This document shows positions 47,988 through 58,463 of a DNA stretch of 64,000 nt, piece by piece; position 1 is the first letter of the stretch; every line of letters begins with the position of its first letter. The notes beneath the pieces were generated by a model. It saw only the letters and a program-made list of their open reading frames with translations, was not told the origin of the DNA and searched no databases. Both the position numbers and the translations under genes were made by a program. The stretch covers positions 3,162,001 through 3,226,000 of the forward strand of contig CP085835.1 of NCBI GenBank assembly GCA_020809705.1. Reading direction: 5' to 3'. Source of the DNA: Calonectria ilicicola. Lineage: Eukaryota > Ascomycota > Sordariomycetes > Hypocreales > Nectriaceae.

Positions 47988-49637
47988 TTAAAGCTCGTCC
48001 TTGGTACGCTCTCCAGCGTGCTCAACAAGTTTCGAACCTGGTTTGCAAACAAAGCCATCTTTTTCTGATGTGGCCATCTCAGGGTAAACACAGATGCTTT
48101 GCCGAATAGGCCTCTCTGATGTATCACCAGTTGAGATTACAGGCAACTCGCTTGGGGCAATGCCTTCCTCTACCCACGATTGAAGAGATTTGAGCGCATT
48201 GAGCGGATAAGGAGCTCCAAGAGGAGCCCCGCAGTGCGTCGCACCGGGGACTTCAAAATATCGGTAATAGTCTTGCGTCTTGGTGCTATGCAGTGCATCA
48301 AAGGCCCAGACACTCTCGTAGTACTCTCTCATAGCCTTGACTGGAACCGCCTCATCGTTAACAGAGTGCCATGTGATCATCTTTTTTCCTAGTTCATGGA
48401 AGCGCCGCAGATCTGAATTGTGGCTACTGAACACGCTGTCCCATTCTTTGATGCTGTCCTGGAATAGTTGAGCATAATCCGAGTGGGACATCTTGCTTGG
48501 ATCAAAAGAAGCATTCTTCTTGACTAAAAGGCGGATCCAGTCATCGGAAATGGTAAAGGGTCGACCGCGTGTGCACTGGTTTCCTTCGCAGAGAGTATTG
48601 GCAGTTGACATCAAGCCAACAACAGCCGTTCCTAGCGTTATCCCAGGGAAAAGTTGGTTGCTCTCACTGTCGACTGGACCTTGACGCATGGATTTCCAAA
48701 CGGCAATGGCCTGATTTGAAATAGCAGATGCCGTTCCCTGGCAATCAATCTTGTTGCCAACCAATAAATCAGGATTAAAATCGCACAAATCTTCCCTGGA
48801 AACAATACCGTCCTTGATTCCGTCTGCCTCATCGCAAACTTTAACAGTAGCAGCCGTGATGGCCTCGAACTCACAGGCCGATGGATAAGCGCCCATTTGG
48901 TTCATGACGAATTGAGGCCAGTACATTGCTAGCAGCAATGCTGGGAAGTTGCCCGCAGGGCAGCTTGTGAGAATACCGTCGTAATCCTCCGGGTATTTGC
49001 TGGCCAGTGTGAGCCCTTGTCTCCCTCCAGTTGAGCAACCATGCCAATAGGAAAATTCAGGACCTGAGCCGTATGCCATTTTAACGATGTGTTTACCAAT
49101 GACTGTCAGGTCATGAAGAGCGCGATGCCCGAAATTGACAATGAGGGGGTAATTCAAGGTACCATTTTTCATCAGCCATGAGTCAGCTGTCGAAAATACG
49201 TCGTGTTCATAGCCCGCGTTTGTGGTGGCGACGGCGAAACCTTGGGAAACCAGGGCCGACATCATGTCGTAGCCAAATGACCCAGCATCTCCAGCCACCC
49301 AACCCCCTCCTCCAACGCCCACGAAGCGCCCGGCGTAGCCTTCAATTGGCAGCCAGACTTGAACCGAAACCAGGTCTCCATCGCCAGGATGCGTGTAAGA
49401 CACCGTGACGTTACAGGCGTCAACTCCGGCCGGGCTGATAAATGCAGATTCGGGCTTGTACCCTGTGTAGCCTTTGTATCCTTGCAAGAGTGAAGCAGTA
49501 ATAGATGCGACTTGAGCCCCCGGTAAGCTAGGAAATGTAAAGGATTTTGGGTCGCAAGCTGTCACATGGTCTGCAGCAATCTGCTTGAAGAGAAGCAGTA
49601 AAATGAATCGTGGGTCGTTAAAACTCGGAAACCTCAT
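47988..49637 (-). CDS. Tannase / feruloyl esterase family enzyme
   Basis: Single exon, 549 residues, intact. It starts with a signal-peptide-like segment (FILLLLFKQIAADHVTA). The family's CS-D-HC arrangement is present: Cys201-Ser202 in GCSTGGRQG, Asp428 in VNDEAVP and His468-Cys469 in GATHCGAPLG, so the two cysteines can bridge the catalytic Ser and His. The lid region has the calcium-site motif DEADGIKDGIVSRED. Members hydrolyse feruloyl esters of plant cell-wall polysaccharides or galloyl esters of tannins outside the cell. This points to a plant-debris or plant-associated lifestyle. Substrate class is not resolvable by eye. Confidence 0.93.
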   Translation of the reverse strand: MRFPSFNDPRFILLLLFKQIAADHVTACDPKSFTFPSLPGAQVASITASLLQGYKGYTGYKPESAFISPAGVDACNVTVSYTHPGDGDLVSVQVWLPIEGYAGRFVGVGGGGWVAGDAGSFGYDMMSALVSQGFAVATTNAGYEHDVFSTADSWLMKNGTLNYPLIVNFGHRALHDLTVIGKHIVKMAYGSGPEFSYWHGCSTGGRQGLTLASKYPEDYDGILTSCPAGNFPALLLAMYWPQFVMNQMGAYPSACEFEAITAATVKVCDEADGIKDGIVSREDLCDFNPDLLVGNKIDCQGTASAISNQAIAVWKSMRQGPVDSESNQLFPGITLGTAVVGLMSTANTLCEGNQCTRGRPFTISDDWIRLLVKKNASFDPSKMSHSDYAQLFQDSIKEWDSVFSSHNSDLRRFHELGKKMITWHSVNDEAVPVKAMREYYESVWAFDALHSTKTQDYYRYFEVPGATHCGAPLGAPYPLNALKSLQSWVEEGIAPSELPVISTGDTSERPIRQSICVYPEMATSEKDGFVCKPGSKLVEHAGERTKDEL

Positions 49638-52430
49638 TATGAAAGATTGAACATGTGAAGAAGGAGAGTCAAAAATCAGTCATTTCGTGTCTTGATGGAG
49701 GGACTAGCACGCCTCTTAACCACAGAGGGACCCTTGAATGTTGGGCTATTAATAACCCTTTTCACCGCCCATGTCGCGCTCGGGCGACCACGTCATCTAT
49801 GCCTCGTAAAGCGTGGACATCTCATGCTCACGCGGCTAACACCGATACGAGTACTCTCATTAGACTCACTTGCTCGTTGTCGATAACGAAGAACATGCAG
49901 GCGAGAGTTGGTTTTTTAAACATTGACAAATTTAATACAAAATACAGCTTGCAGTAGACTTCACTGCTGATAAATGTATTCTTTTCGATATTCAAAGTGG
50001 AGAATGCTCAGGTTTGTCACCAAAAATGCGATGTGTTAATTCGTGAACTTCTTCAGAAAGCCCGCGTGGTCCGCGCAACGCGTGGACTACAAATCGGAGA
50101 GTATCAAATACTTCTACTCTTTCCTTCAACGCTTAGGCTAGCCCGCGCATTCCGCGGGTCGACAGCAAATTATTTTAGACTTCCAACAAATTCGCCCAGT
50201 CTAGTGTACAACCTGCCCGTCAAAGATTGTACCTATGAGATTTCATCACCTTGCACCACACAACTCAAATACTACAGAAGAACAATGATAGCAAGCAAAA
50301 GGAAAATAAAAAAACAATAATTATATAGATATTATTTTTTAAAAAAAAAAAAAAAATCAATTTTATTTATTTCGTGTTGGTATTTTAGTTAGTGGATGTG
50401 AAAAGTAGAGATTGCATACCTTCCAAGATTGTGTTGTAGCTGGCAAGAGGAGCTAGGCAAGTAAGTCAATACCCGCGACTTTATGTAGAACTACGTTTTA
50501 TCTACGACGCAATTTCTAACCATAGACAAAAAGCTAGGGTTTAAGAAGCAATGGCAGAATAGGAAAGATTAATTTGACAAGGTATTGAGGAATACAATTT
50601 CCTTGATATTATTCATGATCTCCGTATAACCCGATAGTGTCATTCATTTTGGCTATTTGGATTTTGATGGATTGTTTCAAGAAAGTCGAGATCAGGAAGG
50701 AAATTCCCAAAGTGATTATTATGACCCGAAGATAGCTAAGAAAATGTGTTCCATCAGCCGACTTCGGACTAGGGACATCGATTAAGATGACGATGAGTTC
50801 AAGAGCAACGTTTCGAATAGTGAAAGTGGCCCAGATACTATGCTCTGTAAAATTAACTCAATTACATGATGTTGTGATGTACCAAAAGTGTGGAAGCAAA
50901 GATGGCATTATTCGAGGTCAGTTGAGGGATAATGGAGATAGAAGAGTGTTGACGTGGCTTTAAATAGCAGAAGTAGACATGAGTTATTTTGGTCTGAGAG
51001 ATGCCAAGTATTAATTAACTATACTCTTCATTTTTCGATACTACAAACATAAACAATAAATACAACGGTTGCATCGCATGCAAAAATTGAAGTGGTAGGA
51101 TATGCCTATGCGTATATCTTTTCACTAAAAGCTCTCTCAGCGGAATATCTTCCGACGCCAACGGCCTCTCATCACTCCTAGTACTATCTACTAACAGGCG
51201 CCGAATAATCGCCCGGGTTTCATTAAATAATAAGACCATAGTATGAGAATTATGACGATCTCCGCCATCAAGGATGCGTCGTAAGTGGACGGAAAATCGG
51301 CACATTGCAGGACCAATAGACATTGCTCTGACGGCTTGCCAAGACTTCGGATGAAGCATCCAAAACAAATCACAATTATTCCCGAAGATGTTGAAAAGTT
51401 CCATAATTATGAAACCTGGCCCCCGCCGGTAGTTGATACTGAAAACTGGAGAAAGCGCATCATCAATGCGCCTCTAACGCTACAGAATAATCTCCAGAAT
51501 TGTACGCAATGATTTCTTCGCTTTCCCATTAATATACACGAGGCTCAGGTTTCTGAAATTTTCAGAATACATGGCAAGAAAATCGGCGGAATAAAACCCT
51601 TCATTTGTTGTTGGTGATGGCTCATTAGGAGGATCGATGCACTAACTTTGTGGAGTGATCTTCGAAACGATGTTTCAGACCATTCTCAGCCACATTCAAG
51701 GGAGTAACAAAAGAAGCGTTCAGCACGCAGCTGAACAGCCCTGTCCTATTGAAGTCACAGCGGAGCATAAGCCCCAACACTTCAATCATCCAAGTTGGTG
51801 AGTGATCTTGCCTATAGGGTTTTCGTACACCCGGATCACCGCCGAGCATAAGTGAAACTGATCAGTAATTAATCCATTCAAAACGCCCAATGAAAAACAT
51901 TGTAAAGATTCAGTGGTAACCATGGTATCCACAGCCATGACTCTCTTGACGCTTGCCAAGCACAACTACGCCTTGTACACGGGCCGTAAAATCTTGGCTC
52001 GCATGGAAGCGGCTTTCAAAATTGCAAGCATCACCCAAGTGACTGTGTATTCACGTATAGGAAAACGCTGAAATCTGTCATTCATCCTCTGTCAGTGTAG
52101 TTGCCGCACTAGCGCTCAACCCAATCTAATTGCGATCGCGGGCTTTCAAAAGCTCAGTCATGAAGAACAAATTTGGCAACAAAGGTGAGAAAAAAAGAAC
52201 CAAGATGCCAAGATATGGGGCTTCATCACCTTTCTTCGGGTGAAGAGTTTTCTTCCACCACTGCATAAATATGGCAGCACATGCCCATCTCTAAGTCTCA
52301 TCACTATCTTATTACCCATTGAATCCATCTTGACTGAACTTAGAGCTTACTGATCGCCACTGTTCGCTGTCTTGGTTCCTTATTTAAATTTATACGCCCA
52401 TCTTGTTCAAATTCAAATTTCAACTACATC
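49638..52430. other. Long gene-poor interval
   Basis: 2,793 bases. It holds the tannase promoter, an A run at 50341-50356 in an AT-rich patch, and ORFs on both strands at 51015-51512 with no recognised features. The segment upstream of 52431 has a TATA-like ATTTAAATTTATA at about 52383 and a pyrimidine-rich leader for the next gene. Confidence 0.5.
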
Positions 52431-54236
52431 ATGTATACGAAGAAAGTTGCCCTCGCTTTTGCCCTATTTGTTCTGGTAGCCCATGCCGAGGGTATCCTCG
52501 ACAAAAAAGATATACCAAAGGCCTGTCAAGCCATCTACGAGCCCATCGTCAAATTGACCGATGCTTGCGATATGGACTTGAAAAAACGAAGCAGTCAACA
52601 AGAAAGTCTACATGAGTCTCACTGTATCTGCATCAATAAGAGCTTCCAAGTTGGTAGTATTACTGCTTTGTGTGCAGACTGCATGCAACAAAACATCGGT
52701 TATACAAAGAGAGCACGAGCTATCGTAGCTGACCGAGCTCGGAAGACTCGCTCTACACGCGAAAACCAGACCCGTCGCCATCATTCAGATTCTGACTCTG
52801 ACTCTGACTCCGATTCCTCCGACTCTGACTCAAACTCGTCCAGCTCTCATAGCCAAAGCGATTCCGACACATCTGACGACGGATTTTTCAAGAAGATCCA
52901 AAGCTTTGGCAGAAGATTAAAGACTCGTCGAGGACTTAAGAACCATAATAGCAAGAGCGGTCACAACTCAGACTTAGAAGACTCAAACAGCAATGATTCC
53001 CAGAGCGATTCGGATCTTTCGGATGACAATGGGCCAGGTCGCCGGAAGACTATTCAGGCCAGACACAAAACAACCGTGATTCGTCGAGAACTTCGTACTC
53101 GCAAAGCAACGAAAAATTATGAGTCGTCTGAAAATGACTCGGATGATTCTGCAAGCGATAATGACAAGCGAAAAGTTAGAGTTCGTGAGATTTTGAAGCC
53201 TCGTGCCAAGCTCAGAGCTCGCGGAGATGGTGTCAACAACAAGAGCGAAGATAACACAGACACTAGCGACAACAATGACAGTGAGAGTGAGGATGAGGCT
53301 CCCGCAGTGAACAAGTCTCCTCGTCAAGTTCGTCGTGTGAAAGCCCCGGCTAAAAATGCCGATTCTAACAGTGCGGATTCGGAGAGCGACGGTTCCAACA
53401 GCGATGATGACCCGCGAAAGAAAGTTCGAACTCGTGGAAATGTTTACAATCGCAAGAAATTCCAGTCTAAGGGCATTGATTCGGACGACAATGATTCTCA
53501 GAGTGATGATTCCGATAGTGACGATGACACACGCAACAAGAAGATCCGAGCTCGTCAGATTGTGCGGGATGACAAGAAACCTGCAGAGGATAATGTCAAC
53601 TCGGATAGTGCCGATTCTCAAAGTGATGACTCTGATGGCGACAACGATGCCCGCAAGATGGCCAAAAAGACGCGCTCAGTCCGCAGTGGCAAACTTCGAG
53701 TGAGAGACGTGGATTCAGATAGCGATGATTCCAACAGCAATGATTCAGAAAGCGACAGTGACACAGACAAGAAGGCTCGTCCTGAACGCGAGGGGCGTCA
53801 CAGCAAGATCAGGGCCCGTGACTACAACGACACCGCAAACGGCTCGTCCTATGAAGACGGACTAAAGGGTTAGATTTCTCTTCCTAGTGTTCCCTGCCTA
53901 TTATACTAATATGCGATACCAGCTATCCAAAACATAATGTCCCTATGCGGGTTTGCCAGCGCGCATTACAATACATCTGATTCTAGCGCTGCCGCGACCA
54001 TTACAGTCGTTGCAACTGCGCCAACGGACAACAGCCAATTGACCACCACCATCACGAAGCCGTCTGCACAGGCCACCGCTGCAAAGACGAGCGATGAAAC
54101 AGAATACGACACTGATAGCGAGGGAAATGAGGATGAAGACGAGTACCTGCGTCGTCGTGAAAACTCTGCGCCAGTCGTGTCACGTTTTGGAACTGCCGGA
54201 ATATTGGTGGTTGGTGCGGTCATGTTCTTGGCATAA
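52431..54236 (+). CDS. Secreted, probably GPI-anchored protein: Cys-rich domain split by Ser/Asp and Arg/Lys repeats
   Basis: Exons 52431-53868 and 53923-54236 sum to 1,752 bases, giving 583 residues. The intron has a weak GTTAGA donor but a textbook TACTAAT branch and CAG acceptor. Signal peptide: KVALAFALFVLVAHA. Residues of about 20-95 hold six cysteines (ACQAIYEPIVKLTDACDMDL, HCICINKSF, LCADCMQQN). Exon 2 resumes with IQNIMSLCGFASAHYNTSDS, which in related mould surface proteins, as I recall them, directly follows the CADCMQQN block. Between them lie about 370 residues of alternating Ser/Asp runs and Arg/Lys segments (for example DSQSDDSDSDDD then KKIRAR). The end (NSAPV, then FGTAGILVVGAVMFLA) is a GPI-attachment-type tail. 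Many dibasic pairs could be Kex2 sites. Role unknown; cell-wall surface is likely. Confidence 0.75.
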
Positions 54237-54850
54237 GCATGCATGGCTGACGGTCACAAGAAGTAGCTTTTATGTTATCTTTGCAAGTAAAAGGAAATTA
54301 GTCATAAAAAGAAAAACTTCAATGTTTTACGTGCTGCGTCCAAGTGTGTTGGATGTGCTAAAAGTGCTATGCAGCATCCGGCTATTTGTCATTCAGCGTC
54401 TGGCTGTTCGTCATGCTGCAGTTAGGGTGACGGACTTGGTGATCCATTGCCAGCATGTTCAGCTAAAACATACCCCGAAGGCTTGGAACCAATGCATTAG
54501 CGTTCGGCGAACGATGACTCGAAATGGTGAAGGTGCTCAATTAGGCATGGCCGCCTGGGACACTCTGCGTACTCCAAGTATGCAAAACTTCAAGAGAGAT
54601 GATCAAAACAAACGCTGGTCGCGTGTAATTGGGTTTGTGCAAAAGTTCACGAAGACAGGGGATTTTTCTCCCTGTTTCGGGGACCTGAGCGTGAATTTCA
54701 ATTAGCGTAGCCAAGAAGCCCCTTAGACGACAACGCGACGCGCCTCGTATTTCACAACTATGGTGATTTAAAAAGGAAACAAAGCGTCATCAACTTCCCT
54801 ATGATTCTTTACATTGAAATCGAGTCATCTTTGATGGTTTTAGATTGATC
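54237..54850. other. Intergenic
   Basis: 614 bases between same-strand genes. The ORF here is the out-of-frame shadow of the preceding gene's end plus unsupported sequence. Confidence 0.55.
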
Positions 54851-55828
54851 ATGAACTCATCAACGTACCCAGAATGCTATCATTGGCGCAAAACAGCAGA
54901 CGGCCTCTGGCGACGTGACATTGACGAATTGGAACAATTCTACACTACGTTTTGTCGGAACCCCAAGAACCCTGACTACGCATCATTTCCAGTCACCTGC
55001 CATGCTTCTTTTATAATCCCAAAGTCCGACGATGACTCGATACCAGGTGTCACTGCTCGTGTCAAGGACGCGTTCCGTCGTGCTTGGGGTGCCCTTCGCG
55101 TAGAACACCCCATGATAGCCTCTTGGACTCAAATGAACCCCGAGAGTGGGCACTGGGAAAAGTGCTATGCCCCATTTGAAGACACTGAGAATGATGGATG
55201 GGCAGAGCATCAGTGGCTGGACGAGACATTTCGGACTGTGCAGATGGAGAAAAGGGACGAGTGGATCAATACGAATCCCCCAACGTTCAAGTTGCCCACA
55301 GTTTTTTTCGCCAGCCCCCTCACGAACTACAAAGATGGTTTCCATGGTGCGGTATACCTGAGGTTTCCGCATGATGTCATTGACGGTATTGGAATCTTAC
55401 ACACTCTTAATCGCCTTGTTGAATTGGCAAGCTGCATCTTGACTAGGCTGGACATCACTCTTCCGCCCCGCAGTTCTGAAAACGATCGGCTCTCCATCCC
55501 TGTTCGCGTGGTATCCAAAATCGCCCAACATGCAACAGAAGCGCAGAAGAACTCGTTCAAAGCACTAGTCGCTCAAAACCAACGGCTACAATCTGAGAAG
55601 CCATTTCTGGGTCTCCTAATGACTGAGGGTAGCCATTCAGATGGGACCCAGCGTGTTTCAGTTACCCTGCCTGAAGCCATGCTAGGCAGCGCTGCGGTCA
55701 ATTCAAATCGCCTCAATTCAATTCAAATCAATTCAATTCAAATCGAGAAAACGATTGTTCAATTCAATTCAAATACAATGATCAATTTGATTGAATTGAT
55801 TGAATTGGATATAGGGTATTTAATATAG
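54851..55828 (+). pseudogene. Acyltransferase (HxxxD type), 3' end lost to repeats
   Basis: Protein-like from the ATG at 54851 (MNSSTYPECYHWRKTADGLW) to about 55698 (PEAMLGSAAVN), some 283 residues. The remaining 43 codons are translated simple repeat. The motif FPHDVIDGIG supplies the HxxxD active site of the BAHD / trichothecene-acetyltransferase / condensation superfamily, near the expected residue 180. The second half of the fold, with the DFGWG-type motif, is absent because the AT-rich transposon region begins. Intact fungal relatives are about 450-500 residues. They acylate alcohols or amines, often in secondary metabolism. It is probably inactive. Confidence 0.68.
55699..55808. repeat. 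AATTCAA-type direct and inverted simple repeat at the gene/transposon junction
   Basis: Several copies of CAATTCAAATC/AATTCAATTC, followed after about 50 bases by the reverse-complement type (TTGATTGAATTGATTGAATTGG). The arms can pair. It marks the point where the acyltransferase ends and the AT-rich block starts, so it may be an element end or a repair scar. Confidence 0.6.
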
Positions 55829-55829
55829 A

Positions 55830-58463
55830 TGTGTGATTTTTTGGCTGAGTTTTAGTGTCTTTAATATAGTTTATCTGGAGGAATTTTTTGTTTAATTATT
55901 ATTTAAAGTAGTATAACTTAGGTTATATAATTGGTTATATAATTAATTATATAATTATAATTTTTTAATTATAAAAAAATTCTTATTAACTTTACCTTTT
56001 CTTATATATTATATATAAAACTACCCTTTATAATATTATAAAATATAGCTATTTTTACCTATTATATTATTATATCTTTATTTATAATATTTAAAACTAT
56101 TATATTAATTATTTTCTAGCCTCTTTAATTACTATTAAATCTATATTATAAAAAAAAGCTTAATATATTTATATCTTTCTTATTATAAAGTATAATAATT
56201 AATTAAGGAATAAAAAATTAATAAAATAACTTTTATAATTATTAAAATATATAATAAATATAAAAATAACAATATCTTTATATCTAATTCTTTTTCCTAT
56301 AATCCAACACCCTTAATACTATCAATAACCTCATCCCTAGCCCTAATCTCAACCTCAACCTTAACCCCAACCCCAATCTTATTTTCCTTTCAAACCCAAC
56401 CAAAGGCATAATCTATAATTATATAATTTAAAGATTTTAACCTTAAAAATACTTAAAGTCTAATTATTTAAACTCTTTTTAAATATAATTTGTATATAAG
56501 AAATATTTCCTTTATTTCTAACTATACTAGTACTATAAGTTATAATCCTTTATTATTAAGTATAGCTTTAGCCTTATTAAAGTCAATAGAAATATCCTTA
56601 GTAGCACCTTTTAGCTATATTATTATTATAACTAGCAAGAATAAATACAAGACTATTTATTCACTTAGATAGCAACTTCAGCAACAATAGCCCACTTATA
56701 AAATCAACACTCTATCACTAAAAGCTAAGACCAAAAGATAATACTATTACCAGCTTCTTCTACCCTCACTAACCTTTATTTATATACTAGATTGCCTATT
56801 AAAAAAGAATCTAATACTTTTAATATTATTATTAAACTAAAAGCTATTTTTATTTATTAAATTATTAAATTAAATATATCCTTTAAAGTAATTAAATATA
56901 ATATCTTCTAATATCTCTTACAAATATTAAATTATATTATTAACAATACCTTACTAACACACCAATCAACTATAAAGATCTAAGTAATAAATAACTTTAA
57001 AACTCACTAATAAACAATTAAATATCAGCTTTAATATACTTAATTACTTATTTATTTTACTTTTAATACTTAGACTTCCCTTAATTAATAGGCCCTCTTA
57101 AAGATTATTAATTATTTTATTAATTATACTAATAGCCTATAAATTAAGCTCCTTACTTTAAAATATATTTTTAATATTTATTTAAATAAAAATATTATTT
57201 CTTTAATATTAAAAATTATTAAAAATTATAATTTTTAAAGTCTTAATTTCTTTATATTAAATAATATCTCTATTAATAATATATACCTTAATTATCTCTT
57301 TTCCAACCACCTTCCTACTTTTCTAAATTAGCCCTTATTTATAAAGCCTTTAATAATTCAATTATACTATTAAAATCATATCATTAACCTTACTACCAAA
57401 GCCTTCCTCAAGCCCACAGAACAAGCCCAACTTACCTTACTAAACAATAAAGCTATTATACAACTAACTCCTAAGAAACAAACTAATTTAACTAGCTAAC
57501 TAAAAAGTAATCCAATAGCCAAGCTATCAGATATAATAACATTCATCCGCCAATCCCCTCAACATCAGGAAGCTTTTTCTATCTAGATTTAATACTAAAT
57601 TAATAATACTAATAATAGCTTATTAAAAATTAATAATAACATTCAACTATATAATAATAATAAAATATATTAAAATTTAACTTTTTATATAATTAAATAA
57701 GCCCTTTACCTTAAAAAGTTAATTTAATTATAGATTAAGATTAACTTAATAAAAAAGGAAGATCAAAGACTACTAACTAATAAAAGATTAACCAAGGAAA
57801 ACTAAAAGATCTTAATAGAGATTTATAATCTTCTTCTTCCCTTTTAAGAGGAAATAATAAGATTCTAATCCCATTACCCTAGTAATATTAGCTAGATTAT
57901 TTAGAACCTCTCCTAATTAATAACTTAATTTAAAGAACAATATAATTATTATACCTTTAACTTAATTATAATTAATAAACCTTAATAGACCCTTTAAAAT
58001 ATCTTATTATAATATTTATATAATTATAATTAAGTATTTATAATAAAGCTATAATAATAAACTAATATAAAAGAATATTTATACTTTTATTACTAATTAT
58101 TAATAAACCAATTAGAATATTATAAAAGCCTATTCAACTATACCCTAATTTATTAAACTACCATTATCCTTTATCCCTCCTTAAAAGCCTATTAGATCAC
58201 CTATATAAAGCTATTTAAAGTAAATCTCATTATTAACTGATTTCAAAGCTTCTTTTTTAACAATTAGGCTATTAATAAACAATATCAATAACCCTAAACC
58301 ATAGATTTCCCTAATCAACATAACAATTCCCTACCTAACCTTCTTCCTAATAATTTCTATAAGAACCTAACTAAAAGCAATAGCCCAGTTATATACAAAT
58401 TAAACATTTAGCTTGGTAGGGCCCCTAAAAAGCTAAATAACTCAATTACCTTTTAATAATAGT
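55830..58463 (+). mobile_element. RIP-degraded hAT-type DNA transposon relic
   Basis: Very AT-rich; all frames are closed by TAA/TAG. Translating through the stops on the plus strand gives hAT transposase hallmarks in order: TSLN then ALL near 57060 (usual WTSPN..ALLG), FFILNNIS near 57245 (usual YFVLDNAS), NHIINLTTKAFL near 57370 (usual C..HI.NL.AKAFL), DIITFIRQSPQHQEAF near 57535, and LTKEN with HYPSNIS near 57790-57890. Stops fall where Gln or Trp is expected, as RIP predicts. Ends could not be fixed; 55830-56280 shows no recognisable coding. Confidence 0.62.
56335..56376 (+). repeat. Seven degenerate hexamers resembling CCCTAA
   Basis: CCCTAG, CCCTAA, TCTCAA, CCTCAA, CCTTAA, CCCCAA, CCCCAA in strict six-base phase, inside an AT-rich block. 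It resembles a decayed telomere-type repeat, but a Thr/Pro/Leu-rich coding repeat of the transposon is equally possible. Confidence 0.4.

Noticed and set aside
51015..51512. ORFs on both strands
   Set aside because: Overlapping opposite ORFs with no family signal; neither could be preferred.
52983..53621. 212-codon antisense ORF rich in Ile/Val
   Set aside because: It is a shadow of the Ser/Asp and Arg/Lys repeat gene on the plus strand.
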